Below the pieces are notes generated by a model. That model searched no databases, was not told where the DNA came from, and saw only the letters and a list, made by a program, of their open reading frames with translations. A program made the translations under genes and the position numbers. A stretch of DNA of 64,000 nt from Prostheceraeus crozeri (taxonomy: Eukaryota > Platyhelminthes > Polycladida > Euryleptidae): assembly GCA_907163375.1 (NCBI GenBank), contig CAJQUW010004456.1, positions 186,001 through 250,000 on the forward strand, given 5' to 3'. Shown in pieces: positions 1 through 13,032 of this stretch (within the stretch, counting starts at the first letter, position 1; each line of letters starts with the position of its first letter).

Positions 1-49
1 CTTCGTCAGCAATAATGCAGCGACGACATAGTCGTGCGTTGAATCTCAT

Positions 50-400
50 TCAAGTCACACCTAGGCGACAATAAATATCAGTTCTCACGTAATCCATTTT
101 GACGCTAGATTGGATGAACAATCTGGTGGCAATGCGATCAGTGAGGGCTATTGCATGAGGATATTGCAGACCTAAGGGCACGTAAGTCCATCCCAAGGAT
201 TTGCAAATGTCTCCATTGGATAGGACCTCTCCACTTTCAGCGGCTTCAAATGTAAAGCCTTTAGTAATGCTCGCACCATCAATGGCAGCAGGAGCTTGCG
301 GATCTACCACTGTCAGGTCCACCGCAGCCGGTCCACCACAGCAGGAAACATTACATGCTATAGTTTTTGACCCATTCGAATGACGCAAATCAAGTCGCAC
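50..400 (-). pseudogene. Retroelement-associated C-terminal fragment (probable)
   Basis: A 116-codon open frame on the - strand reads GGPAAVDLTVVDP, an AxxxGxxxEAAE-type segment, CKSLGWTYVPL and a terminal RLGVT. I recognise this pattern (GxPAALDVTV ... C...G..F.PL) as the end of repetitive retroelement-like proteins found in many marine invertebrates. It continues toward the window edge, so the element may be cut by the window. No host function is proposed. Confidence 0.35.
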
Positions 401-1880
401 GACTCATGGTCATCATTTTGCATTATCTGTTAAAGGTGCAGTTCATCCAAATTTTGCATGTTGCTTTTATTCGCTTAATCAATTCTAGCCGCATCCCTGA
501 TACCAGTTCGACGCGTGTTTTCATCTAATTCATCAGCGTTGAAGCGCAGGAGAGTGGAAACGTTTCGTAAACGTTCGCTATGTGCATGCAGAGATAATTA
601 TATGGAAGTTTATCGACCTGTCTCAAATAAGTAAGGATCCATCAGCCTCGCACAAATCAGAATTGATATTTAATATTTGATTCAAAAACAGCACTCAAAG
701 ACGGATCGATATTCTATTCAAATAATTGTTGTAGTTGAAAAAAAATTAACGTCGTCTCAAACCTATTTCATGATGATGTACAAAATATCTTCAAGCGCTT
801 TCAATTGAGGTAAGAGAACTGATGATGATGATAATCGCGAATGTTATTAGATAAGGACATTTCTCCACAAGGCTTCAAGGTCTTTTCAACAATAATAAAA
901 CATGAAAAGATAAAAGTATAAACAAACATATATCATTCATGCATAAAAAAGTTTCTGAGTGCTCTCTTGAAAGAGTGCAGAGAAAGATTAGCATACGAAG
1001 TTGGCAACCGGTTTCAGACGTGAGTTGTTGTTGATGAAAAGATGAAAAATGCTTCTTCTTAACATTGGAAAGGCGGAATCTGTGAATCAGTAGGTTATTC
1101 GATGAGGCCGGGCGAAGATCGGAGCGGTTCGGTAATTCACTAACTGGAGTTAGGAGCGCACGAAGATAATCTTTCATACAAGTCCTTTATGTCAAAGATC
1201 CGCGACTCTGTGAATGCGGAGCAGAATAGACAACAAAGCAGATCCTCAACTACAATCACCATAACCGAGGTGGAATTAATTTTTAGCGACTGGCTCAGTA
1301 GAAATGGTCTCGACATCTGACGTTTTCTTTTCATAAATCATAAATGCGCTCGCCGTCGTTGTCTTGATGCAGGTCCGTCAAGCAATGTTTTCAAGGATCC
1401 ACAAGATACTTTGTTCTTCAAGACATTTTTCAGAGACAGTTGCAATTTATATAAGTTGCATTTTAAGATATCAAACTATGACATGCGAGTCCAGTTTCTA
1501 AGTCAAGCTAAATGTTAAGAGACTGTTAATTTGGCTTAAGAAACTTCAGAAAGAATGGAGCCGAAGTTAAACACTTAAACACCAACAATCATGATAATAC
1601 TATTTACATACGATAACATAAGTGAAGCTGTAAACAGCTGCTGTTAACAGCTACCGGCAATACACGGGTTGTTATACGAGTATAGGCCTAACATGCATAA
1701 TTATTATTTAATTGCCCATAGAGGTAGCCTTTAATCCAAATTTTTTCCGGTGATTTCCCGTGTCCGAAGGTGGCCAGATGTACCTTATCGTGCCGCAATC
1801 GCCTTCACACCTCGTCTTCATTTCCCTCTGTCCAATGCGTCCTTTTTCGTCAGGACTATCCTGCTAGCAGGTCTTTGAAA
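401..1880. other. No gene recognised
   Basis: AT-rich sequence with short frames on both strands that have neither recognisable protein motifs nor splice-linked continuity. Nothing supportable is seen except one TAGGCCTA palindrome near 1683. Confidence 0.5.
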
Positions 1881-2400
1881 AATATTTCTGATCACTTGTG
1901 AACTTAAGTCAGCTCTGCCTGTGTGCTCTACGTCTGATCCTCTTCCCAGCGCGATGTATTTCTTGCCTAGCGACCACAAAGATACATTATATGGCAGAAT
2001 TGTTAGCTCAGTCGACTCTCCACCCACTGCGTTGACCAAATGTCTTGCCAAATGCCTTATTCCACTTTTGAAATATGTATCAGCACATTCGAGTGATACT
2101 CAAGAATTTGCGAATATCATTCAAAAGTGGTCACAACATTCTATTGTACAAACAATTTGGATCGTTAGATGTAAAAAATTTAAATGGTTCAATTTCGCTT
2201 GAAGGACTTGAAAATGTTTTTAGTGATGTTGTGTCCTTCATTGAAGAACACAGATTTGAATCTTTGTTTGCTAATGTACCTGCAAACCTTTAGAAGAGTT
2301 GTTTCGTCTTGCTTTTTCATCTGACACCATCGTGATAGATGACAAGTTCCACCGACGGAAGTCAAGTTTAATCCTATCTGAAATGGGCTTTTTTTAACTG
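1880..2400 (+). mobile_element. Penelope-like reverse transcriptase fragment (broken)
   Basis: Across the + strand frames one can read YFLPSDHKDTLYGRIVSSVD followed by SPPTALTKCLAKCLIPLL, resembling the Penelope RT block PKxHK...RPIVSSxxSPTYxLxKxLxxxLxPL. Further on, SLDVKNL...LEGLENVF resembles the SxDVxxLYTNIPxxExxxV block. The fragment is short, decayed and lacks the catalytic YxDD part. Family assignment rests on these blocks only. Confidence 0.55.
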
Positions 2401-2440
2401 TCTCAGCCTGGGGAGGGGCCGATTCGGCCCCCCTCACATT
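2395..2440. repeat. GC-rich palindrome
   Basis: GGGGCCGATTCGGCCCC is a near-perfect palindrome inside AT-rich DNA just after the Penelope-like fragment. It could be a transposon terminus or subterminal hairpin; no partner end was found. Confidence 0.4.
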
Positions 2441-2449
2441 TCCTAAACT

Positions 2450-5290
2450 AAATGCTCAAATTTAATAAAATTACATGCATACTATATTTCGGGCATGTCT
2501 TTTCAGTGGTGTAGTCGGTTTTTCAAAACTTTAATTTCTCCATGCTATGGATAGCAATTCAAAAATTCTTTGTTTTTAAAAGCGGAAAAGTTAAGAGCTT
2601 TGATATATTCAACATCAGATGAAAACAAAAGACTTTTATTACAGTTTTTTTTGCTAATAGATTCCTTGCAAATGGGTATGCAAAAAGTTTTGTTCATTCA
2701 ATTTTATTTTTGCCTCTACATTCTAGATCAACTAATGATCAAAATAATAAAAAGTCAAGATTATACATCAAACTCCCGTCGGCAAAAAGTTGGAAATGAA
2801 CAGCATCCGACAACTAACTCCAAAAATCAACAAGCAATTTGCTTAATACATTGTGGGAGGTTGGGCGGGTAAAGCAATCTTTCTTACATCTATGATCCTG
2901 CAATATTTCTATATGGTCTTTTGTGCATTTCCAAGCACTTTTGCATCTATGATAGCTTTGCACTTGAATTTTGTTCTTTAGCTTTGCCTACTGTGTGCTC
3001 TTTCTTTTCATAGTTCATGACTAAGGCGAATGCCGAAATATTAAACATCTTTTTGAAAATAATCTTCTCTTGGTGTTCGTCAACTTTTTGATCTTCAAAA
3101 AGAAATTCACTTCTGATAAACATGTTTTCACTTCTCAATTGCTTAATTATAATGCGTGAGATCATTCAAGTATCATCATCATCAGTGCTTGTGAGATCAT
3201 ACAAAAATCTAATTATTTCTAATAAAAAAATTTGGTTAACGTAAATTTCATGTAGCTAATTATTATGATGTATTGCATGAATTGTGCGTAAAAAATCAAC
3301 ACTCAACAATCAGAATCGTTGAGGCAGCGTACATTGTAAAGCTTTTTGAGTGGTGACAATGGCCTGTGGGTGTATTATTGTCACCACTTGGTGGCAACAT
3401 CAGCAACTACCTTTTTAATGACTTGTCAGATGGTGAGCATGACGAACACACGCAAGAAAATTGCTTATTAAGACATATTAATAATTGGAGTTATGTATGC
3501 TATACATCTTGATGACAAGCATATGAATGTCGATGCTTGATCATCAATCATTGCGACGTATAAGTAGAAAACTAGAAAACATTTGCAGAATCAGCTGTTT
3601 AGGTGGACCAGCTGACTAAATTTATTTAAAATGCTGCGCATTAAAAGCTATACATTTTTTAAATTCATTTCGATGAATGCGGAATGCAGATAATATAATG
3701 CAGACATTGTTGCGCAATGGACACATTTCGGAGAAAGCACCAATTCTTACACAACTGCAGGCTTTGTTGCACCAATTTTTAAATTTCGTTCCTCTAGAGA
3801 TTATCCTGGAGCAGTTAACCAAGTCGCTCTCGACCACAAATCGTGTTTAGGTCATGATTTTGAAGAGTGTATAATAGATTAAAATACATACAGCTAACAC
3901 GCAATACAGCTAGGCTTTGTTGACATCTGATTACTACATTGATACAAACGATACCTAATCAGAACTGATTCGAATGATTGAACAAAGCATTGTATATTGG
4001 AAATGTCTATCGCTGATTTGTGGCCTGTTGATGCTCTTTCCCCGTGCTCTGTGTTATATGTGACATATTTTTGCAGAAGGGACCATGCTAAGCCATTCTG
4101 AATACGCTATGATTCTGATCTAACTTAGCAAGGAAAATTATGTTTAAATCCATAAAGGACTTTGGATACAGGTATAAAATTGATAGATTATGCCTTTCAA
4201 TTGTAATCAGCTGAGCAGATGAACTAACTATTTCCTTAAGTAATAGATGTTCTAACTTGATTTCTCAAGTTTGATACTCAAAGTCTGTTAATTCTGACTT
4301 TTCACGTGTCAGAATCGTTTTTAAGCTCATAATCAGCATTTGTGGTGAATCTGCGGGAAACAATTGAAAATCATTTTGCAAATTGAAACTTAGATTCTGC
4401 TATTGTTGCTTCCATAAATGTAAATGAATGAAGAAAGCTGCGATCAATGACAAATGGACTTATCTGAAGAACTGGGTGCATTAATGTTTTGTGGTCCACC
4501 TAAAATGTTTTGCCTAAGAGAAATCGGCTAGTTTATGAAGACATGTTGCATCAATTTGCATTGAAACGATGGCAATAGTGAATAAATATATTACATTCCA
4601 TTTGATTGAATTTGCTCTATACCTGCTATTTCTTAAAATGTTTATTACAGCAAGCTATTGTAGAGAAGTTTTTGCAATAAAGGATTTGTGGCCGGGATTG
4701 CGAGCTGCGATTCATGAATTTGCTGTGCATATTCTTTACGTTTAACTATCGGTTGAGGTTCCTCGATGACGATAGACAACCTGATGCCGCATTCTAAGGA
4801 ATATAATAATTTGTCATGGTGAGCAGGATTGAAACAATTGACTGTTAATGAAATTGAAATTTCTCTTTAATGTTCTGAGCTTCTTTGATGACCCTTTAAA
4901 ACCCTTTCAGACGAGAAACAATTCTTCATGTTCTCCACGGTTAAATTTCTACTCAAATTGACCAATTGAATAAAGAAAAGCCGAGCAACAAGCTCGAATC
5001 AAGTGTGAAAAACTAACGAATACCTTGCTGAAAATCACTTTGATAGTAGTAGCGGAGACGTGTATAGAAGTTTGATAAGATAGAACCAGGAATTGCATCT
5101 TCAAGTTGTCGTGAGGTTTCAGAAGTTTTTTGATGCAGTCATCCTGCATCTTCAAAAGTATTCCCACTGATAAACTGAATCATATCTGATGCATCATATC
5201 TCGAACCTGAAAAGATTTACTTTGTCAATCGAAACAGGAACAACAAATATCAAGCCTTTGAGGATCACATTTTAACCGACAGTAACATTT
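2450..5290. other. No gene recognised
   Basis: AT-rich intergenic sequence. Short frames are scattered on both strands without motifs. I see no repeats with clear ends. Confidence 0.5.
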
Positions 5291-5297
5291 CTACTAT

Positions 5298-5830
5298 TCA
5301 AAATGCAAAATACAAGCACTTTCATCAGACAAAATTCTCATTTTACTACAATTCCTACAACCACTTTCCATCCAATATCCCACACACTCACCCAAATCTT
5401 GACAGGACACGGACGTCACAACAATTTTATACACAAACTTGACCCCAGTATCCCCCTTTCTGCCAAAACGGCATTTGCTCAGAGCGTGAAACCGCATCCC
5501 ACATTATATTTCGCGCCCTAGCTACACACAGCACAGAAAACAACTATCACACGCAGCCAGATCAGAAGATATCCCATTTGAACACATCGACCAGTTAATC
5601 AACAACAAAACAACACTCAACTTTCCTCGGCCACACCAAACTGAAACGATAAGCTACCTACCCTTCGTGGACGTGAAGATGCCAGGACGGACCAACGAGG
5701 ACCCAGGGCTTCGAGGCGATCCCGGAGCGACCATCGTCAGAAAGCTCGGAAGAAGAAAAAGGAAGAATCATACTTGAACAATGAAGTGTGCCTTACTTAT
5801 GTATCGATATTGTAGCTTTCGTCTTCTTTT
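5298..5830 (+). mobile_element. LINE 3' fragment with RNase H-type tail (broken)
   Basis: The + strand reads PISHTLTQILTGHGRHNNFI then a proline-containing stretch. In another frame ICSERETASHIIFRA follows, resembling the LTGHG...YL...C.CG..ET..HIL.EC tail that follows RNase H in I/R1/Jockey-type LINEs. A change of frame shows that it is decayed. A GC-richer stretch and then the AT microsatellite follow, which may be the element's 3' end. Confidence 0.5.
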
Positions 5831-5843
5831 GTGAAGTTTAACG

Positions 5844-5845
<2 letters not shown>

Positions 5846-5899
<54 letters not shown>
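5846..5899. repeat. (AT)n microsatellite
   Basis: About 27 uninterrupted AT dinucleotides, following the LINE fragment and preceding the Penelope-like remnant on the opposite strand. Confidence 0.97.
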
Positions 5900-5907
<8 letters not shown>

Positions 5908-5934
5908 TATACATATATAATACAGTTTTGACCC

Positions 5935-6445
5935 GAAAGAAAAGTCAGCAATAATTCCCGACCGGTTTCGCCTGGTCTAGGGCAGGCTACTCATGGGAAT
6001 GAATTTATTGGAAAGCAAAATACAAAATTGGAAGCATAGACTTCCAAATCAAAAATTAATGACATAAACCTTTTTGCTAGACGTGTCATAGTTCAGGTGG
6101 TTGAGGTCTGGTTCAATGTTGGTTTAAGCATACAAATAAAAATGGATTCCTTGCGCTCTCTATGCGTGAAGAATTCGGCCGAAGCTGAAAGAATGGAGCA
6201 GCCTCAAATTTTCACGGTAGATCTTTAGCACATGCAGCAATATGTTTAGTCACTCCTAAAGTCATGTAATTGGCATTATCCATCTGTTGTCTATGAATAG
6301 TCAGCCGATTCCGGAACATATCCCCGGTTTGCCCAATATAAAATTGGTAACAAGACTTACAACGAAGGGTGTAAATAACATTCTTAGAGGTGCAGGTTAA
6401 GTTGCAGTTGATCTTAAATCTTTTTGTGCAATCACCAATTTTGAA
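5935..6445 (-). mobile_element. Penelope-like element 3' part with GIY-YIG endonuclease domain (broken)
   Basis: On the - strand the region reads NCNLTCTSKNVIYTLRCKSC then YQFYIGQTGDMFRNRLTIHR, the GIY-YIG endonuclease signature (VIYxLxCxxC...YIGQTGDxxRxRxxxH) that follows the RT in Penelope-like elements. After it HIAACAKD and a weak PFLFV...N tail fit the family's C-terminus. Immediately downstream on the same strand is a hammerhead-ribozyme-like motif, as known for Penelope ends. The element is a truncated, broken remnant. Confidence 0.75.
5954..6000 (-). ncRNA. Hammerhead ribozyme-like motif (minimal type I)
   Basis: On the - strand the order is ATTCCC (stem I), ATGAGTA (core), GCCTG-8 nt-CAGGC (5-bp stem II), GAA, ACCGGT (self-complementary stem III), C, then GGGAAT (stem I, 6 bp). 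The GTC before stem I is the expected cleavage triplet. The core box differs from CTGANGA at positions 3 and 8, the two bases that pair with each other in the known fold. Activity is uncertain. Confidence 0.6.
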
Positions 6446-6996
6446 ATAAATAATCTTCCTTATTTTTCCGTGCGATGTTTATTGTTTTGTCAGGCATTTT
6501 TCACATTATTGATTATTCTGCTAATTGAAAAGAAGAGAAGTTTCAAAAGTGTATTAACTTTGTGTAATCGGATACCTTCATATGACATTCAGTCTTACAG
6601 TTTTCACGTAAATCGAAGTCACGTACATTTCTACTACACGTCTTGTCTTTTATACTACACTACTTGTCTTTTCACTCCTTTTAATTCATAACTCCACGAA
6701 ACTGGTGAGACGAATTAGAAATAATGCTTGACTTTGAGAAGGTCTTTTAAGCGGCAGAGATCGTCAAATCAGTGGTGAGGACAGGCTACATGTTGGATAT
6801 TGAGAACTTGTAGACTCAGCGAGTCAGCATCAAAAGATGATCTTCAACAGTCAGTTTTACTCGTCACCGTGACGAATAAATGTGATCGGTGAAGCGCATA
6901 TTTTGATACGATGTACATGTAGGCATATAATATGGGCTATGAAACACATTTACTGCAGAAATATCAAAATTGTGTCAGAATCTCAGTAGAATCTAT

Positions 6997-9668
6997 CAGG
7001 CCTGTGATTACTCCTCAAATTCCTCAAATTTGTTTATTGCTCCTCAAATCCTCAAAAATTCCTCAAATATAGCTTAACTATGAGAAATTCCTCAAACACG
7101 ACACACTACAGACTAAATGTCGGATAATGTATTGTTTTTCGGTGAATGGCGATGATATGTAAACTTCCAAACAAGAAGCTAAGATAGAATCCTGTAAAAT
7201 GTACCCTGCATCCATGCTGCTAATCATAAATCACTATATATTTCTTTTCTTTTTCTTCTCTCATGATTTATATCTTGATAACTTTTCTCTCACACACCTG
7301 ATAGATTTTAGACAGCGTAATCCCGCTGTGCCAGCTAGATCTGATATTTTGATTGGACCTGTCCTTTTATCATCTGAATGGGGAGACTGTTAAATAGAAT
7401 CTTTTCAATTTATAAGTACTTACTTACTTATTCCATTTAACGTCGATTGCTCCATCCATGTTGGGTACGACGATTCGCTTGTATGGCGGCTCTCCATTTC
7501 GCTCGGTCGTTTGCATCTTCGACACGGAGCCCGAGCGCTCGAAGGTCTTCGTTGATGTTATCGCTCCATGTCTTCTTTGGACGTCCAACTGTTCGGAGCC
7601 CATCCACTCTCAATTTCCGCACCCGCTTCACCCATTAACATTCGTCCTTTCTTTCTACGTGGCCACACCATCTTAAACGACGTCTTCTTATGGAGTCGCC
7701 GATAGGCTCCAGGCACACTCTAGCTCTCAGCTCCTCGTTTGAAATGCGGTCGCGAGAGGAGACTCCGCACATCCAACGGACCATCCGCATTTCGTTCACC
7801 TCAAGTCGCCTCAAACACTCAGCTGACAAGGCCCAAGTCTCGTTCCCATACAGCATGTGATAAACATAATTTTGAAAAGAGCGACTTACTCACCAATTCA
7901 TTCCACATGAGAGGAGAACCGTTGCTTGTCCTTCTAGTAAGTATTTTTAAATTTCTAGACATTTAGGATATAATGATTTTCTTTTAGCCATGTCATATTT
8001 AGCCCATCAAAAATTAACCAGTCGTTAGCTTGTTTTTTAATTTTGTTAGCTTGACGCACTTTGTTACGTTGAATACGTTGAATGTCGTTTTCATTTCTGC
8101 AAGCCACAGGGCTGCAGATGTTCCGGTTCGTCTGGACTTATTTTGCTAAGCAGAGAAGTTGTCCGAAGTTGTTGTCTGTCGAACTCACTCATTAAATGCT
8201 TTCACGTATTTAATGAGTGAAACACTGCGATCAACCTACAGAAATTGTATATTTGAACACTGCAATTTTTTACTTCTAACTTCATAATATTGCTTAGAAT
8301 TCCAACAATAAAATGCACATTCAATTATTTTCATTAATTATCTTGACCTTTGTCACAACCTTTTTTATATGTTTCTGCGACTATATGGCTGCTAAATGCA
8401 TGCTTGTACGTCTTAAAGAACTTAAGGATATCGATCTTCCATATCCATTATATGATAACATATAGGTAGCCCAACCAACTTGGATTTCAGTGCTCGTATC
8501 AACTGAAGCGTTTGTTTCACTCACTCTCTTCCATTTTATTTCCGCTGAACACGAACACATCCGACGGGGTAAAGCGGATGGTCCCTAAATTTAGTGTCTA
8601 CGTGCCTCCTGGTCACTAGCGTGCGGGGGTTGGAAGCGTATAAAGCTCTGCTATCTCATGAGTCTTTTTGCAGCTACATTTTCCAGGGTCTGGGGACCGA
8701 CATTTATCCTGGATGAATTATTCACTTATAGATCGTTTTCATAATTTGCTGAACACAGGTTGGTGTGAAATTAGTGCACACATTGCTTATCGTTGTATGT
8801 GATTAATTAAGACATTGAACCACATAGCACTGGGTTGGTAGATTTTCAACCTGGGTCTACTGCAAGATGTGGACGTCAATATCTCGGCGCAACTTCATGC
8901 GAATAGAGGTGATGATCTTTCACTCTTTGCCTGTATGAGACCAACAACTCAACTGGCAAGCCTGTTTCCGACACTTGTTTTGTGTTGTATGAGAGAATTC
9001 ATGTTCATTTGAATGTAGATCGGAGCGATATGATCAAACGCTAACAAGTAAACAAAACCCACCAAAACTTATGTAGCATAAAGTAATATTAATAAATTAG
9101 TGTGTAATATGGTGTATCCTTCATAATAAATTACTGACTTTTTAAGTCACAAGCATTCCGTCAACGATTTTAAGCTTTCTATACTTATGGGTTACTCTCC
9201 TCCCAAATTTGTCTAAAGTCCGTAAAAATTAATCGTTGCAAAGCCCCAGATGCATGTGGTTGAGGATATATCCTACATTCAAAAAATTACAGTATACAAA
9301 TCTGACAAGCATAATTGAATTGGAGACGATAGCGTGAAGCAGAGCGATATCAGCAGCTTGATCTGACATCCTCTGTTCGACACATTTTAAGCAGATAATA
9401 CTTGAGGCAACAAATTAATTTCGTAACAACGCGGGAAGTGATTATGACCAATTCAGTATTCCTTTGCAATATACACAACTTCAAAAAGTGTGATGTGGTC
9501 AACCCTTGGATTACTTTCTTCGTTTTGACTTTCATGATTTGAAGTTTGGCCCAAAATCCGTGCTAAAATTTGTAGTTTTCTTGCAATTGTCATATTAGGC
9601 TCCGTTTCCATTCCTCAAATTTTTCACGAAAAATCCTCAATTTTTTTCATGGGCTAATTACAGGCCTG
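6997..9668. mobile_element. Non-autonomous DNA transposon, copy 1 (hAT-like?)
   Basis: The ends are inverted repeats CAGGCCTGTGATTA and, on the other strand, CAGGCCTGTAATTA. The flanking six bases are ATCTAT (6991-6996) and GTCTAT (9669-9674), an imperfect 6-bp target duplication. The left subterminal region repeats CCTCAAAT several times and the right end has similar CCTCAAATTT. No transposase frame is visible. Its roughly 2.2-kb body is nearly identical to copy 2, apart from a nested LINE tail at about 7416-7862. The CAG start is hAT-like, but a 6-bp duplication is unusual for most hATs. Confidence 0.85.
7416..7862 (-). mobile_element. LINE reverse transcriptase C-terminal tail nested in the transposon
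   Basis: Absent from transposon copy 2, so it is a later insertion. On the - strand two consecutive segments read MLYGNETWALSAECLRRLEV ... RRRRLRWCGHVERKDE, then VDGLRTVGRPKKTWSDNI ... NDRAKWRAAI, the typical end of non-LTR RT proteins, with one frame break between them. It ends in an AAGT-type 3' microsatellite on that strand. It is heavily 5'-truncated. Confidence 0.85.
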
Positions 9669-10816
9669 GTCTATGCAACTATTCACTTAATGTATGTAGG
9701 CCTATTCACTTCATATATGTGTGCAATATCAGTATGCACGTATTGGATAATTATATGAATATCTTGGTCTGGGTGGACTATTTTCCGGATTTTTCATGAA
9801 GATTCCATTGGGTTCTCGAGATTCGTCGAAAGATGGATTAAAACAAGAGGGTGTGGGGTAAGAGCTACAGTCGCTAACTGATGAAGAAAACTGTTTTTAT
9901 GTCATGTCGAACATGTTTTATGCATTATGTCATCCGTGCCAGTCTCAGTCATTTCAATTGAATACTTGAACTTTGCTTGTCTGATTTAGGTCATGTATAG
10001 TATATACATTACATATAGTGATGATAATGTGATATCATCATCTTTTTTTAATCAGTTCATGTAAATCACAGGCCCTATATCTACATCTTACAATGAGGAT
10101 CCGCATAAACCTCTGGATGACTTTGTTAGCGATTCACATTTGTTCCTAGGTGAAAGAAAAATATCAGCTCAAAAGCTTCTGAAGATTTGATTAAATGCAC
10201 ACAGCTGCTTAGGAGAACTTTCCGTTAAAGCACCAAAGTGGATTCGTTTGCCGGACTGAATCCAAAAGAACGTTCCAATCAAGACACTTTGAAGCTTCTT
10301 TCCTCCATAGTCAAAGATGTGAAAGATCTTAGGTTTAGGTTTACAAAATCTGCATTTCGAAATCAAAGAGTATATATAAAGTGAACCGTAAATTTCATCT
10401 ACCGAAGCGCTTGAGAGAAAAAATGGTAGCTATCTACATGTATTGGGGTTCTGTTGAAAGCATGCTGATGGTATAAGTTGCTGTCCTAATCTTATAAGGC
10501 TGACAAAAGGACTTGACATGTTTTCACTGATCTAGGATTCATTCAGCATACTGAGCATGATGTGCAAACAATTAAGTCCACGAATGGATGTCCGTACATT
10601 GACACCTCATCATCGAAAGAAGCTTTTGGATGACTTCGTGTCGTCATTTTCGCAAAAAATCTGAAGACAGTGGCAGCGTCTTCATCTCTACTGAAATGTA
10701 TGAGAGGGGCATGGAAAATTCGATTGGAAGACATCAAAGCAAAGACGCCATGACGCATCTGTCTAGATCCTTACAAAAGAAAATGCAGAAAAAACAAGAA
10801 GGGGTAGCCCAGATGG
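9669..10816. other. No gene recognised (between transposon copies)
   Basis: Single-copy-looking AT-rich sequence. Open frames at 10169-10366 (-) and 10630-10827 (+) have no recognisable motifs. The second runs into the transposon end, which argues against it being a gene. Confidence 0.5.
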
Positions 10817-13032
10817 CAGGCCTGTGATTACTCCTCAAATTCCTCAAATTTGTTTATTACTCCTCAAATCCTCAAAAATTCCTCAAATATAACTTAACTA
10901 TGAGAAATTCCTCAAATGCAACACACTACAGACTAAATGTCGGATAATGTATTGTTTTTTGGCGAATGGTGATGATATGTAAACTTCCAAACAAGAAGCT
11001 AAGATAGAATCCTGTAAAATGTACCCTGCATCCATGCTGCTAATCATAAATCACTATATATTTCTTTTCTTTTTATTCTCTCATGATTTATATCTTGATA
11101 ACTTTTCTCTCACACACTTAGTAGATTTTAGGTAGCGTAATCCCGCTGTGCTACCTAGATCTGATATTTTGATTGGAAACAGACCTGTCCTTTTATCATC
11201 TGAATGGGGAGACTGTTAAACAGAATCTTTTCAATATATAAGCGCAAACATAATTTTGAAAAGAGCGACTTACTCACCAATTCATTCCACATGAGGAGAG
11301 GAGAACCGTTGCTTGTCCTTCTAGTAAGTATTTTTAAATTTCTAGACATTTTAGGATATAATGATTTTCTTTTAGCCATGTCATATTTAGCACATCAAAA
11401 ATTAACCAGTCGTTAGCTTGTTTTTTTAATTTTGTTACGTTGAATATCGTTTTCATTTCTGCAAGCCACAGGGCTGCAGATGTTCCGGTTGGTCTGGACT
11501 TATTTTGCTAAGCAGAGAAGTTGTCCGAAGTTGTTGTCTGTCGAACTCACTCATTAAATGCTTTCACGTATTTAATGAGTGAAACACTGCGATCAACCTA
11601 CAGAAATTGTATATTTGAACACTGCAATTTTTTACTTCTAACTTCATAATATTGCTTAGAATTCCAACAATAAAATGCACATTCAATTATTTTCATTAAT
11701 TATCTTGACCTTTGTCACAACCTTTTTTATATGTTTCTGCGACTATATGGCTGCTAAATGCATGCTTGTACGTCTTAAAGAACTTAAGGATATCGATCTT
11801 CCATATCCATTATATGATAACATATAGGTAGCCCAACCAACTTGGATTTCAGTGCTCGTATCAACTGAGGCGTTTGTTTCACTCACTCTCTTCCATTTTA
11901 TTTCCGCTGAACACGAACACATCCGACGGGGTAAAGCGGATGGTCCCTAAATTTAGTGTCTACGTGCCTCCTGGTCACTAGCGTGCGGGGGTTGGAAGCG
12001 TATAAAGCTCTGCTATCTCATGAGTCTTTTTGCAGCTACATTTTCCAGGGTCTGGGGACCGACATTTATCCTGGATGAATTATTCACTTATAGATCGTTT
12101 TCATAATTTGCTGAACACAGGTTGGTGTGAAATTAGTGCACACATTGCTTATCGTTGTATGTGATTAATTAAGACATTGAACCACATAGCACTGGGTTGG
12201 TAGATTTTCAACCTGGGTCTACTGCAAGATGTGGACGTCAATATCTCGGCGCAACTTCATGCGAATAGAGGTGATGATCTTTCACTCTTTGCCTGTATGA
12301 GACCAACAACTCAACTGGCAAGCCTGTTTCCGACACTTGTTTTGTGTTGTATGAGAGAATTCATGTTCATTTGAATGTAGATCGGAGCGATATGATCAAA
12401 CGCTAACAAGTAAACAAAACTCACCAAAACTTGTGTAGCATAAAGTAATATTAATAAATTAGTGTGTAATATGGTGTATCCTTCATAATAAATTACTGAC
12501 TTTTTAAGTCACAAGCATTCCGTCAACGATTTTAAGCTTTCTATACTTATGGGTTACTCTCCTCCCAAATTTGTCTAAAGTCCGTAAAAATTAATCGTTG
12601 CAAAGCCCCAGATGCATGTGGTTGAGGATATATCCTACATTCAAAAAATTACAGTATACAAATCTGACAAGCATAATTGAATTGGAGACGATAGCGTGAA
12701 GCAGAACGATATCAGCAGCTTGATCTGACATCCTCTGTTCGACGCATTCTAAGCAGATAATACTTGAGGCAACAAATTGATTTCGTAACAACGCGGGAAG
12801 TGATTATGACCAAGTCAGTATTCCTTTGCAATATAAACAACTTCAAAAAGTGGGGTGTGGTCAACCTTTGGGTTACCTTCTTCGTTGTGAATTATATGAT
12901 TTGAAGTTTGGCCCAAAATCCGTGATAAAAATGTGTAGTTTTTCTTGCAATTATCATATTAGGCTCCGTTTCCATTCCTCAAATTTTTCACAAAAAATCC
13001 TCAATTTTTTTCATGGGCTAATCACAGGCCTG
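10817..13032. mobile_element. Non-autonomous DNA transposon, copy 2 (hAT-like?)
   Basis: The same 2.2-kb element as at 6997-9668, without the LINE insertion. It is flanked by an exact 6-bp duplication AGATGG (10811-10816 and 13033-13038). Termini are CAGGCCTGTGATTA and its imperfect complement. The copies differ by scattered substitutions and small indels, which suggests recent, independent insertion rather than segmental duplication, since the flanks are unrelated. No coding capacity is seen. Confidence 0.9.

Noticed and set aside
875-1334. Overlapping 100- and 64-codon - strand frames
   Set aside because: No recognisable domain, low-complexity start and no retroelement signature.
7739-7966. 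Open frames at 7739-7966 and 11204-11416 sharing HNFEKSDLLTNSFHM
   Set aside because: The shared peptide reflects two copies of a non-coding transposon; the frames run across element and insertion borders and carry no motif.
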